NCBI RefSeq assembly: GCF_010729305.1
Contig: NZ_AP022574.1
Span: 5,146,001 to 5,210,000 of the forward strand
Reading direction: 5' to 3'
DNA length: 64,000 nt
Source: Mycolicibacterium psychrotolerans
Lineage (GTDB): Bacteria; Actinomycetota; Actinomycetes; Mycobacteriales; Mycobacteriaceae
Every line of letters begins with the position of its first letter. Position 1 is the first letter of the stretch. Shown in pieces: positions 46,340-55,096 of this stretch. The notes beneath the pieces were generated by a model. That model saw nothing but the letters and a program-made list of their open reading frames with translations, made no database searches and was not told where the DNA came from. Both the position numbers and the translations under genes were made by a program.

Positions 46340-47707
46340 ATGACTTCGACTCCACACCAGGAGCAGGTCGCCCACCGCGTGTCCGACCTCATGCCGTCGT
46401 TGATCGACGCCCTCACGAGTCTGGTCCGCATCCCCTCCATCGCCACCGCAGGTTTTCCGCCGGAACCGCTGTTCGAGGCTCACGACGCCGTGGTGGAGTT
46501 GCTCCGCCAGGCCGGTGTCGAGCACGTCGACGACCTCCACATCGAAGGCAAGACGGCGCCGGTGATCGTCGCGACGGTGCCCGGTCCCGCCGACGCACCC
46601 ACGGTGTTGCTCTATTCGCACTACGACGTGGTTCCGGCCGATGATGAAAACCTGTGGACCACACCTCCATTCGAGCCGACCCTTCGCGATGGAGCCCTGT
46701 ACGGCCGCGGTACCGCGGACTCGAAGGCCAACATCGTCAGCATCATCGGCGCTCTGCGGTACTACCGGGGAACGCCGCCGGTCACCGTGAAGGTGATCCT
46801 GGAAGGTCAGGAGGAATTCGGCAGCCCCTTCGACGTCTATCCGCCGGAGGCGCCCGAGCTGTTCCGTTCGGACGCCATGGTCATCGCCGACGTCGGAAGC
46901 GTGCGGCCGGGAGCACCTACGTTGACCGTCGCCCTGAGGGGCTCGGCTTCGGTGATCGTGAGTGCGACCACGCTCGCGGCGGACAAGCACAGCGGACTTT
47001 ACGGTGGCGCCGCGCCAGACGCGCGGCTGGCACTGATTCGCGCCCTGGCCACCTTGCACGACGACAACGGAGACGTCGCCGTGGACGGCCTGCGTCGCGA
47101 ACCATGGACCGGCGTCTCCTACACCGACGCCGAATTCCGCGAACTCGCCGAAATCCTCGATGGGACACCGTTGCAGGGCTCCGGCGCAATCGGTGAACGC
47201 ATCTGGTCGGGCCCTGCGATCACCGTCACCGGCTTCGATGCACCCACGGTCGACGCCTCTGTCAATGCGGTGGCGGGATCCGCACGGGCAGCGCTGAATC
47301 TTCGGATTCACCCCGAACAAGACGCCGCCACAGCGCAGGCAGCGCTCATCACACATCTGGAGGCGCAGCGTCCCTTCGGCGTACGCCTCGACGTCAGTGC
47401 CGGAGAGGTAGGCAACGGCTTCTCGGCTCCGATCGGCGGACCGGCGTTCGACGCCGCGACAGCAGCACTCGAGCAGGCGTGGGGGTCGCCACCGGGCATG
47501 ATGGCCGGCGGCGGTTCCATTCCGATCGTGATGGCGCTTCACGAAGCCGTGCCGCAGGCGGAGAAGCTGCTGTTCGGGGCAACAGACGGCTACGCCAACA
47601 TCCATGGGCCCAACGAGCGCGTCCTGCTCGACGAGTTGGAGAAGGCGGTGATCGCCAAGGTGGTCTTCTTCAGCGAATTCGCGCAACGATTCAAAGGAGA
47701 CGGGTGA
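46340..47707 (+). CDS. M20-family metallopeptidase (dipeptidase-like)
   Basis: 455 residues. The zinc-site residues are in place: His 94 and Asp 96 in SHYDVVPA, Asp 127 in GRGTADSKA, and Glu 158/Glu 159 in EGQEEFGS, with the late His in NIHGPNERV. The M20 family hydrolyses dipeptides or N-acyl amino acids. It is followed, with a 4-nt GTGA overlap, by two transporter genes, which suggests uptake and cleavage of one substrate. ATG 46340. Confidence 0.92.
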   Translation: MTSTPHQEQVAHRVSDLMPSLIDALTSLVRIPSIATAGFPPEPLFEAHDAVVELLRQAGVEHVDDLHIEGKTAPVIVATVPGPADAPTVLLYSHYDVVPADDENLWTTPPFEPTLRDGALYGRGTADSKANIVSIIGALRYYRGTPPVTVKVILEGQEEFGSPFDVYPPEAPELFRSDAMVIADVGSVRPGAPTLTVALRGSASVIVSATTLAADKHSGLYGGAAPDARLALIRALATLHDDNGDVAVDGLRREPWTGVSYTDAEFRELAEILDGTPLQGSGAIGERIWSGPAITVTGFDAPTVDASVNAVAGSARAALNLRIHPEQDAATAQAALITHLEAQRPFGVRLDVSAGEVGNGFSAPIGGPAFDAATAALEQAWGSPPGMMAGGGSIPIVMALHEAVPQAEKLLFGATDGYANIHGPNERVLLDELEKAVIAKVVFFSEFAQRFKGDG

Positions 47708-49269
47708 CCGACACAGCACCGCCGCCGGCGACGACGACGCACCAGCAGACGCGCAGAAGAAAGTTCGAATTCCCGGGCGCAGTGACGATGTTGGCCATCG
47801 TGATGGTGCTCGTCTGGGCGGCCGCACTGTTCATTCCGTCCGGTCGCTTCGAGGTGGACGCGGACGGCTCGCCGATTCCTGGAAGTTTCTCCACCATCGC
47901 GTCGCCGCTGACGTTCGGCGAGCGGGTCGAGCAGTTGATCCTGGCTCCGGTCAACGGGCTGTACGGCATTCAGGACGTCGCGAGCGGTTTCGTCGATCCG
48001 GACAACGCCGGCGCGCTGTTCGGGTCCGTCGGCGTGGTCCTGTTCATCATGGCGCTGGGCGCCTTCATCTCCGTGAGTTTCGCGACCAAGAGTCTGGAAA
48101 CCGCGGTCAACCAGCTCGCCGCGCGGCTCAGCGACAAGGGCTGGTTGCTGATCGCCGCCGTCATGGTGCTGTTCTCTCTTTTGGGTTCGACCATGGGCTT
48201 TTCGGTCGAGACGTTCGGGTTCTACGGGCTCCTGGTCCCGCTGATGGCAGCGCTGGGTTATGACCGACTGGTGACTGCGTCGACGATCATCGTCGGCGCG
48301 TTGACGGGATCGATGGCCTCGACCGTCAACCCCTTCTCGATCGGTGTCGGCTCGGGTGAGGCCGGAGTGTCCATCGGCGACGGCATCGTGCTGCGCCTCC
48401 TGCTGTGGGTCGTGCTCACCGCTGTCGCCGTGCTCTTCGTTCTGCGCTACGCCCGTCGCGTCCAGCGTGATCCGAGCGCGTCGCTGGTCGGTTTCGACCG
48501 CATCGAGGACACAGATGACACCGAATCGGAGGACACGCCCAGCACGCTCACCACGACCCAGAAGTGGGTGCTCCTGGTGACCGGGCTGACGTTCGGGCTG
48601 ATGATCTTCTCGGTCATCCCGTGGTCGAGCATCTTCGGCGCCGTGGAGGGCCCCGCCGACTACGACATCGCGCATCAGACCGTCGCGCAGCCGTACTGGT
48701 TCGAATTGAACTGGTGGTTCCCGCAATTGGCGATGTTGTTCGTTCTGGCCGCCGTGCTCGTCGGAATCGTCGCGCGCATGGGCGAGAAGAAGACTGTTTC
48801 ACTGATCGTCCGCGGTGCCGGCGACATGGTCGGACCCGCAATCGTCATCATGCTGGCGCGCGGCGTCTCCGTGATCCTGACCAACACCGAGACCCTCGAC
48901 ACTGTCTTGAACGCGATGGAACAACTCATCAGCGGGGCGTCGAGCGTCACTTTCGCGCTCCTCGCGTTTGCGGTCAATGTTCCTCTGGCCTTTCTCATCC
49001 CGTCGTCCTCCGGTCATGCCACGCTCGCCATGCCTCTGCTCGCACCCCTGGGCGATTTCGCGGGAGTGAGCCGAGCCCTGGTGATCACGGCCTGGCAGCT
49101 CGGCCACGGCCTCATGCTCCTGGTGGCGCCCACCAATGTCGTCGTCGTCGGCGGACTGGCCATGGCCAAGGTCGGCTACGACCGGTACCTGAGATTCATC
49201 TGGCCGCTGATGGTGATCAATCTCGCGATCATCTGTGTCGTCATCGCGGCCGCGGCTTTGCTCGAGTGA
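47704..49269 (+). CDS. DcuC/YfcC-family transporter
   Basis: 521 residues, about 12 membrane helices. Opening segment FEFPGAVTMLAIVMVLVWAA, central EGPADYD/IAHQTVAQPYWFE loop, and NVVVVGGLAMAKVGYDRYLRFIWPL at the end, as in the YfcC group of C4-dicarboxylate/basic amino-acid exchangers. GTG 47704 overlaps the M20 stop, and the stop overlaps the next start, so the three genes form one operon. The substrate is probably the M20 dipeptide or its product. Confidence 0.87.
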   Translation: MTDTAPPPATTTHQQTRRRKFEFPGAVTMLAIVMVLVWAAALFIPSGRFEVDADGSPIPGSFSTIASPLTFGERVEQLILAPVNGLYGIQDVASGFVDPDNAGALFGSVGVVLFIMALGAFISVSFATKSLETAVNQLAARLSDKGWLLIAAVMVLFSLLGSTMGFSVETFGFYGLLVPLMAALGYDRLVTASTIIVGALTGSMASTVNPFSIGVGSGEAGVSIGDGIVLRLLLWVVLTAVAVLFVLRYARRVQRDPSASLVGFDRIEDTDDTESEDTPSTLTTTQKWVLLVTGLTFGLMIFSVIPWSSIFGAVEGPADYDIAHQTVAQPYWFELNWWFPQLAMLFVLAAVLVGIVARMGEKKTVSLIVRGAGDMVGPAIVIMLARGVSVILTNTETLDTVLNAMEQLISGASSVTFALLAFAVNVPLAFLIPSSSGHATLAMPLLAPLGDFAGVSRALVITAWQLGHGLMLLVAPTNVVVVGGLAMAKVGYDRYLRFIWPLMVINLAIICVVIAAAALLE

Positions 49270-51077
49270 GTCAGTCGGCGGTCAGTCTGCTCGTCCTCGC
49301 CGGCGTCGTCGCTCTGTTCATCTGGAACAAGCTGCCCGTCGAGTTGGTGGCCATCGGTTCGGCTTTGGTGCTCTACTTCACCGGCGTGATCGATCTGCCG
49401 CAGGCGCTGTCCGGATTCGGCGACCCCACAGTTGTTCTCATCGCATCCCTGTTCGTGGTCAGCGAGGGCCTGGAGTCGACGGGGGTGACCACGTGGATAG
49501 GTCAGGCGCTGATCAGCAGGGCCGGCAACAACAGCCGAACCCTCCTCGTGTTCATCATGGTGCTCGCCGCGGCCCTGACGGCCTTCATCAACCTCAACGG
49601 TGCAGTGGCGGCCCTCTTGCCCATGGTGGTCGTGGTCGCGTTGCGGCAGGGTCTTTCGCCCTCTCGGCTGCTGATGCCCCTCGCTTTCGCCGGCAGCGCG
49701 GGGTCGCTTCTGCTCCTCACCGGCAGCCCCGTCAACGTGGTGGTCTCCGAGAGCGCGTCCGACGCAGGGGTCGGGGGCTTCGGGTTCGCCGAATTCGCCA
49801 TCGTCGGTCTGCCACTCGTGGCCGGGACCGTGTTGCTCATCGCCGCCTTCGGCGGGCGACTGATACCGGACCGCGGAAGCTCCTCCCTGCCGGCTGACCT
49901 GAGCTCCCACGCGGCGACGCTGGCCGCACACTACGGCTTGGACCAGGTCACGCACCTCCGGGTTCCGAGCGACTCGACTCTCGTGGATGCGCCGCGCGCC
50001 GACTGGGATCTGCAGGGTTACCCGAGTATCGAAGTCGCCACGGTGCTCGACGGCGCCACCTCGCGACCGGCGTCGCATGGTCAGGTTCGCGCAGGCGACC
50101 GGCTGACCGTCGTCGGCGACCGCGCGGAAGCTCAACGGTTCGCCGTGGACCACGGACTCATCGTCGAAGCGCTTCTGGACGCAACGAAGGTCGCCGACGT
50201 GCTGGTGGGACGCACCACCGGCGTCGCCGAAGTCGTCATACCGCCGCGCTCCCGTTTCGTCGGCGAAACGGTGCGACCGGGCCACGTGGTGGCAGGCGGG
50301 GCGCTCGTCATCTTGGCGGTCCATCGCCGTGGACGAAGACAGGGCGACTCGGCAACCGATCTGCAGGCCGGCGATTCTGTGCTCATGGAAGGGCCGTGGG
50401 AGAGCCTCGATGCGATCGTCACCGATGACGGACTGCTCGTGGTCGACCGACCCGATCTGCTCCGTCGGCAAGCCGTACCCCTCGGCCGCGGTTCCGGCCG
50501 TGCGATCGCCATCCTGATGGTGATGATCGTCCTCCTCGCCACCAATGCAGTGCCCGCGGTGGTGGCCACACTGCTGGCGGCGGGCATGATGATCCTGTCA
50601 AGGGTGCTGACGGTCACGCAGGCATACCGGCACATCCATTGGAGCACAGTTCTTCTCATCGCCGGGATGATCCCGCTGTCGGTCGCGATTCGCACGTCCG
50701 GAGCAGGCGAGTTGGTCGCCGATGTGATCGTCGACGGCGTGCGTGACTACGGTCCACATGCACTGCTTCTCGCACTGTTCACGGTCACGGTGATGTTCGG
50801 CCAACTCATCAGCAACACGGCAACCGCCCTCGTCATGATCCCGATCGCCGTTTCCGCTGCGGCGCAACTCGACGTCTCGGCTCGGCCGGTCTTGATGTGC
50901 GTCTGCGTCGCGTCAGCGGCATCCTTCCTCACCCCGGTTGCCACCCCGGCCAACATGATGGTGATGACGCCCGGCGGCTACCGCTTCGGCGACTACTGGA
51001 GGCTTGGGCTCGTCATGGTCGCTCTTTTTCTCACTGTCGCAGTCGGATTGGTCCCTGCGGTGTGGTCTTTCGCGTAG
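49266..51077 (+). CDS. SLC13/DASS-type transporter with two RCK-C domains
   Basis: 603 residues. N- and C-terminal membrane halves (TGSPVNVVVSESAS and TPVATPANMMVMTPGGYRFGDY, the SNT-like substrate loops) flank a cytoplasmic insert at about 190-400 with two TrkA-C/RCK-C domains (STLVDAPRADWDLQGYPSIEVATV, GETVRPGHVVAGG). This layout is typical of the bacterial DASS branch moving dicarboxylates or sulfate with sodium. GTG 49266 overlaps the YfcC stop. Its end overlaps by 47 nt the convergent ERCC4 gene. Confidence 0.87.
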   Translation: MSQSAVSLLVLAGVVALFIWNKLPVELVAIGSALVLYFTGVIDLPQALSGFGDPTVVLIASLFVVSEGLESTGVTTWIGQALISRAGNNSRTLLVFIMVLAAALTAFINLNGAVAALLPMVVVVALRQGLSPSRLLMPLAFAGSAGSLLLLTGSPVNVVVSESASDAGVGGFGFAEFAIVGLPLVAGTVLLIAAFGGRLIPDRGSSSLPADLSSHAATLAAHYGLDQVTHLRVPSDSTLVDAPRADWDLQGYPSIEVATVLDGATSRPASHGQVRAGDRLTVVGDRAEAQRFAVDHGLIVEALLDATKVADVLVGRTTGVAEVVIPPRSRFVGETVRPGHVVAGGALVILAVHRRGRRQGDSATDLQAGDSVLMEGPWESLDAIVTDDGLLVVDRPDLLRRQAVPLGRGSGRAIAILMVMIVLLATNAVPAVVATLLAAGMMILSRVLTVTQAYRHIHWSTVLLIAGMIPLSVAIRTSGAGELVADVIVDGVRDYGPHALLLALFTVTVMFGQLISNTATALVMIPIAVSAAAQLDVSARPVLMCVCVASAASFLTPVATPANMMVMTPGGYRFGDYWRLGLVMVALFLTVAVGLVPAVWSFA

Positions 51078-52083
51078 CCTCCGGAGCGGTCTCGCCTTTC
51101 GCGGCGTTTGCGGCGCGCCAGGCGTCCCACACGTCCGGGCGAAGTCGGCCGCGGTCGGGCACGGGCAGGCCCGCAGCGCGGGCCCACTCGCGCACCTGAG
51201 CAGTGCTCGGGGTGCGCGGTGGATCCACCTGGTCCTCACCGGCTGCACCGATCCGCAACGATGAAAGCCGCTGCAGCATCGCTTCTTCGGTTTGCGTCCA
51301 CACCTGCGCTGCTGCCAGGAACCGGTAGGTCCATTCCTCGGCGAGTGACCGGGTCTCACAGAACACAATCGGCACGTTGGGCCAGCGGACCTGCAACTCA
51401 GCCAACCCGTCGGCGACGGTCGCCGGCCGGATGCGATTCAGGGTGAACAACTGCGAGTAACGCTCCTCGATGACGACCGCCGCTCGGGGCAGGGCGGCAA
51501 GCTCGGCAATCTGGTAGCGCAGTTTGCCGCTGGTGAGGCTGGAGACGAGGTCGGCAAGGGATTTCCGTTCCACACTCGCGACGAGCACCGCGTTGATCTC
51601 GAGCCCATAGTCACCGCACGGGAGTGCCGTTCGCAGCGTGCTGACTTGCTGGGATGTGAACTGATAGGCGTACCGCTCGTGAGCGTCGACCAGAATCTGC
51701 AATTCCGGAATGCCCTGGGCGCGGGCGGTCGGTGTCCGCACGTCGGGACGCGCCTGCTTACGGGTTCGTGCTGACTGCCAGAAGACCACGTCGCGGCCGC
51801 GGGCAGTGGTGAACACCAGTTGAGAGCGGTTCTCGCGCCCCCGATCCACGATGACGTCGATGGCCGCGCCGCGACGGCGGCACGACCGCAGCGGGAGACG
51901 TTCGAGGATCTCCGCCTCGCCAGGCCAGTGATCGATGGGAACGGGATGGCAATACAGCGCCTTGACTCTCGGCCACATTCCCGAAGTTCGAAAGACGAGG
52001 TCGCCGTCGGGTTGTGGCACTCGCAGCAAAAAGGGAAGCCGCGAACCGTCATCCGGGTTGCGCGCGATCAACACCTCTGCCAT
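51031..52083 (-). CDS. ERCC4-type nuclease with Lsr2-like DNA-binding C-terminus
   Basis: 350 residues. The ERCC4 nuclease motifs are in order: Asp 133 in ILVDAHERYAYQF, GDYG at 157-160 and ERKxxxD at 172-178 (VERKSLADLVSSL), as in XPF/Mus81/Hef nucleases. The N-terminal 115 residues form a further, unassigned domain. At 291-326 the sequence TPSTAQVREWARAAGLPVPD followed by RGRLRPDVWDAW resembles the Lsr2 C-terminal domain, including its RGR minor-groove core (311-313), which binds A/T-rich DNA. The start is ATG 52083. The gene is divergent from a TetR gene 82 nt away and ends inside the SLC13 gene. Nuclease assignment is firm; the Lsr2-like assignment is by motif only. Confidence 0.86.
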   Translation of the reverse strand: MAEVLIARNPDDGSRLPFLLRVPQPDGDLVFRTSGMWPRVKALYCHPVPIDHWPGEAEILERLPLRSCRRRGAAIDVIVDRGRENRSQLVFTTARGRDVVFWQSARTRKQARPDVRTPTARAQGIPELQILVDAHERYAYQFTSQQVSTLRTALPCGDYGLEINAVLVASVERKSLADLVSSLTSGKLRYQIAELAALPRAAVVIEERYSQLFTLNRIRPATVADGLAELQVRWPNVPIVFCETRSLAEEWTYRFLAAAQVWTQTEEAMLQRLSSLRIGAAGEDQVDPPRTPSTAQVREWARAAGLPVPDRGRLRPDVWDAWRAANAAKGETAPEATRKTTPQGPIRLRQ

Positions 52084-52127
52084 GGCTGCTCAGTTCGTCC
52101 GCCGAATCCCTTACATGACGATTATCT

Positions 52128-52149
52128 GCCAGACACATAGAAGTCTGGC
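52128..52149. promoter_or_regulatory. Palindrome in the ERCC4-TetR divergent region, probable TetR operator
   Basis: GCCAGAC (52128-52134), 8-nt spacer, GTCTGGC (52143-52149): perfect 7-bp arms. It sits between divergent genes just before the TetR start, the usual place of TetR autoregulatory operators. It could control both genes. Confidence 0.55.
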
Positions 52150-52165
52150 GATCACACTGTTCGAT

Positions 52166-52744
52166 GTGTCGTCCGTCAAGCCTGTGGCGGGCCTGCGCCA
52201 GCGTAAGAAGATCGCGACCCGGCTGGCCATCCGCCGGGCGGCGATCCGCCTGTTCGAGGAGCACGGATTCGCCGACACCACAATCGAGCAGATCGCGGCG
52301 TCAGCCGACGTCTCCCCACGCACCTTCTACCGCTACTTCGTCACCAAAGAGGCCGTGCTCATCTGCGACCAGGCCGAACCGATCATGGTCGCTTTCCGGC
52401 ACGCGCCCGCCGGGTTGTCTCCCGTTGCCGCCTATCGGTACGCGGTCGCAGCGTACTTCGACGGCCTGAGCGATGAGGAGCGCCACGACACCATCGTGGC
52501 CCAGCACCTGCTCTACTCAGTCCCCGAAGGCAGGGGCCTGCTGTACGCGGAGTACACCCTGCTGATCAGGCTGATGACGAAGGCCCTCACTTCCCGCCTT
52601 GGTACCTCAGTGTCGCTCCCTGAGCGCCAGGTCCTCGCAGGGACGATCATCGGGGTGCTCATGGCCGTCTCCGACGGGAATCCCCTGCCGGAAGATTCGC
52701 TCACGCGCGCCCTGGAGATTCTGGAGGCGAAGGTCAGCTCGTGA
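52166..52744 (+). CDS. TetR-family transcriptional regulator
   Basis: 192 residues. The N-terminal helix-turn-helix reads RRAAIRLFEEHGFADTTIEQIAASADVSPRTFYRYFVTKEAVL, canonical for TetR; the C-terminal helical domain binds a ligand. The in-frame GTG 52166 (VSSVKPVAGLRQRKK) is chosen because the palindrome at 52128-52149 would otherwise lie inside the coding part; ATG 52115 is the alternative. No ribosome site is obvious, so a leaderless transcript is possible. Targets probably include itself and the divergent ERCC4 gene. Confidence 0.88.
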   Translation: MSSVKPVAGLRQRKKIATRLAIRRAAIRLFEEHGFADTTIEQIAASADVSPRTFYRYFVTKEAVLICDQAEPIMVAFRHAPAGLSPVAAYRYAVAAYFDGLSDEERHDTIVAQHLLYSVPEGRGLLYAEYTLLIRLMTKALTSRLGTSVSLPERQVLAGTIIGVLMAVSDGNPLPEDSLTRALEILEAKVSS

Positions 52745-52876
52745 CCGTGCGCGGGGATTTCAGGGTTACTCGCGGGTAAGGGACCGGCTCGCCGAGACTC
52801 AGATTGGGCCGCCTAAACTCCCTCGGGATACATTCTTTAAGACGCTCTTAGAAATGACATGCCATCAGGAGGCGCA

Positions 52877-54676
52877 GTGGCCACTCACGCCAGCTCAAAG
52901 ATCTCCAAGGTGCTCGTTGCCAACCGCGGAGAAATCGCCGTCCGGGTGATCCGAGCAGCAAAGGACGCCGGACTCGAGAGTGTGGCGGTGTACGCCGAGC
53001 CCGACGCCGACGCGCCCCACGTCCGCCTCGCCGACGAGGCGTTCGCGCTCGGCGGGCAGACCTCGGCGGAGTCCTACCTCGTGTTCGAGAAGCTGCTCGA
53101 CGCCGCTGCGAAGTCCGGCGCCAACGCCGTGCACCCCGGGTACGGCTTCCTCTCCGAGAACGCCGACTTCGCCCAGGCCGTCCTCGACGCCGGGCTGATC
53201 TGGATCGGGCCCAGCCCGCAGTCCATCCGCGACCTCGGTGACAAGGTCACCGCCCGCCACATCGCCGCGCGCGCCCAGGCGCCGCTGGTGCCCGGCACCC
53301 CCGACCCCGTCAAGGACGCTGACGAGGTCGTCGAGTTCGCCAAGGAATACGGCGTGCCCGTCGCGATCAAGGCGGCGTTCGGCGGCGGCGGCCGCGGCAT
53401 GAAGGTGGCCCGCACCCTCGAAGAGATCCCCGAGCTGTTCGAGTCCGCCACCCGTGAGGCCATCGCGGCGTTCGGCCGCGGCGAGTGCTTCGTCGAGCGC
53501 TACCTCGACAAGCCGCGCCACGTCGAGGCCCAGGTCATCGCCGACATGCACGGCAACGTCGTCGTCGCAGGCACCCGCGACTGTTCGCTGCAGCGCCGCT
53601 TCCAGAAGCTCGTCGAAGAGGCCCCGGCACCTTTTCTCACCGACGCGCAACGCAAGGAGATCCACGAGTCGGCCAAGCGCATCTGCAAGGAGGCCGGCTA
53701 CTACGGCGCCGGCACCGTGGAGTACCTGGTCGGCCAGGACGGCCTGATCAGCTTCCTCGAGGTCAACACCCGCCTGCAGGTGGAGCACCCCGTCACCGAG
53801 GAGACCTCCGGGCTGGACCTGGTGCGTCAGCAGTTCAAGATCGCCAACGGCGAGAGTCTCGACATCACCGAGGACCCGACGCCGCGCGGGCACTCCATCG
53901 AGTTCCGCATCAACGGTGAGGATGCCGGCCGCGGGTTCCTGCCCGCCCCCGGCCCCGTCACCCGCTACGACATTCCCACCGGCCCCGGCGTGCGCCTGGA
54001 CTCCGGTGTGGAGGCCGGCTCGGTGATCGGCGGCCAGTTCGACTCGATGCTGTCCAAGCTGATCGTCACCGGCGCCACCCGCGACGAGGCGCTGGAGCGC
54101 TCGCGCCGGGCACTCGCCGAATTCCACATCGAGGGCCTCGCCACCGTCATCCCGTTCCATCGCGCGGTGGTCTCCGACCCCGCATTCATCGGCGACGGCA
54201 CCAAGTTCGACGTGCACACCCGGTGGATCGAGACGGAGTGGAACAACACCGTCGAGCCGTTCACCGGTGGTGACCCCATCTCCGAAGAGGACACGCTGCC
54301 CCGGCAGACCGTGGTGGTCGAGGTCGGCGGCCGTCGCCTCGAGGTGTCGCTGCCCGGCGATCTGGCGCTCGGCAACGGCGGCGGCGCCCCGCACGGCGCG
54401 ATCCGCAAGAAGCCCAAGCCGCGTAAGCGTGGCGGCGGTGGCGGTGCGGCCGCGTCGGGCGACTCGGTGACCGCGCCCATGCAGGGCACCGTCGTCAAGG
54501 TCGCCGTCGAAGAGGGCCAGACCGTGGCCGCGGGTGACCTGGTCGCCGTGCTCGAGGCGATGAAGATGGAGAACCCGGTGACCGCGCACAAGGACGGCGT
54601 CGTCACCGGCCTGTCCGTCGAGCCCGGAGCGGCCATCACCCAGGGCACCGTGCTCTGCGAGCTCAAGAGCGAATGA
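52877..54676 (+). CDS. accA3: Acyl-CoA carboxylase alpha (biotin carboxylase/BCCP) subunit AccA3
   Basis: 599 residues, the AccA3 length. The biotin carboxylase part (KVLVANRGEIAVRVIRAAKD, AAFGGGGRGMKVA ATP loop, EVNTRLQVEHPVTE) and the C-terminal BCCP with the biotinyl Lys in EAMKMEN are intact, joined by a Gly-rich linker. It is the shared alpha subunit for the AccD4, AccD5 and AccD6 complexes. GTG 52877 follows a perfect AGGAGG at 52867-52872. Compared with M. tuberculosis, the gene should follow the sufE-like gene directly. Confidence 0.97.
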   Translation: MATHASSKISKVLVANRGEIAVRVIRAAKDAGLESVAVYAEPDADAPHVRLADEAFALGGQTSAESYLVFEKLLDAAAKSGANAVHPGYGFLSENADFAQAVLDAGLIWIGPSPQSIRDLGDKVTARHIAARAQAPLVPGTPDPVKDADEVVEFAKEYGVPVAIKAAFGGGGRGMKVARTLEEIPELFESATREAIAAFGRGECFVERYLDKPRHVEAQVIADMHGNVVVAGTRDCSLQRRFQKLVEEAPAPFLTDAQRKEIHESAKRICKEAGYYGAGTVEYLVGQDGLISFLEVNTRLQVEHPVTEETSGLDLVRQQFKIANGESLDITEDPTPRGHSIEFRINGEDAGRGFLPAPGPVTRYDIPTGPGVRLDSGVEAGSVIGGQFDSMLSKLIVTGATRDEALERSRRALAEFHIEGLATVIPFHRAVVSDPAFIGDGTKFDVHTRWIETEWNNTVEPFTGGDPISEEDTLPRQTVVVEVGGRRLEVSLPGDLALGNGGGAPHGAIRKKPKPRKRGGGGGAAASGDSVTAPMQGTVVKVAVEEGQTVAAGDLVAVLEAMKMENPVTAHKDGVVTGLSVEPGAAITQGTVLCELKSE

Positions 54677-54681
54677 GCTGA

Positions 54682-54743
54682 CGCCGAACGTACGGTTTCT
54701 GATGCAATCACGCCGATTTCCGTCAGAAACCGTGCACTCGGCG
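54682..54743. repeat. Long imperfect palindrome downstream of accA3
   Basis: The arms are 54682-54702 and 54723-54743, 21 bp each with 18 matches (CGCCGA..CGGTTTCTGA pairing with TCAGAAACCG..TCGGCG), and the loop is 20 nt. It sits 5 nt after the accA3 stop. It resembles an intergenic repeated palindrome and may also end transcription of accA3. Confidence 0.7.
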
Positions 54744-54753
54744 CGGTGAGCCC

Positions 54754-55068
54754 GTGGAGCCCGTCGAAATCAACGCCGGCGCGTGGTATCTGCGGGCGCT
54801 GCGTGCCGACGACCGCGTCGACGACCGGCCCGCCCTGGCCGACCTCGGCGAGCACCGGCCAGACCACGTGAGTCAGGCCGGGGCGCACTGGGATTCGGAG
54901 ACCCTGTTTACCTGGGCGGTGTGTGAGCCGACGACGGGCGAGCTGCTGGCCGAGGTGACGCTCGACCCGGCGACCCGCGACATCGCCGTGCGCGCCCGCC
55001 CTGGCCACGAGCAGGCCGCGCAGACAGGGGCCGACGCAGTGGCGCGCTTCGCCGAGGCGATGCTCTAG
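54754..55068 (+). CDS. Conserved hypothetical protein, N-acetyltransferase-like
   Basis: 104 residues. An N-terminal ALRADDRVDDRPALADL and central WAVCEPTTGELLAEVTLDPA are reminiscent of GNAT-fold sequence, but the acetyl-CoA P-loop is not seen, so a truncated or degenerate acetyltransferase is likely. GTG 54754 with weak ribosome site. It lies 77 nt after accA3 on the same strand. Confidence 0.65.
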   Translation: MEPVEINAGAWYLRALRADDRVDDRPALADLGEHRPDHVSQAGAHWDSETLFTWAVCEPTTGELLAEVTLDPATRDIAVRARPGHEQAAQTGADAVARFAEAML

Positions 55069-55096
55069 CTGAGCGGCTTCGGCCGATCGGTGGACA

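Noticed and set aside
52895..54589. 564-codon open frame on the minus strand opposite accA3
   Set aside because: Antisense shadow of a high-GC gene; composition is unlike real proteins and accA3 is certain.
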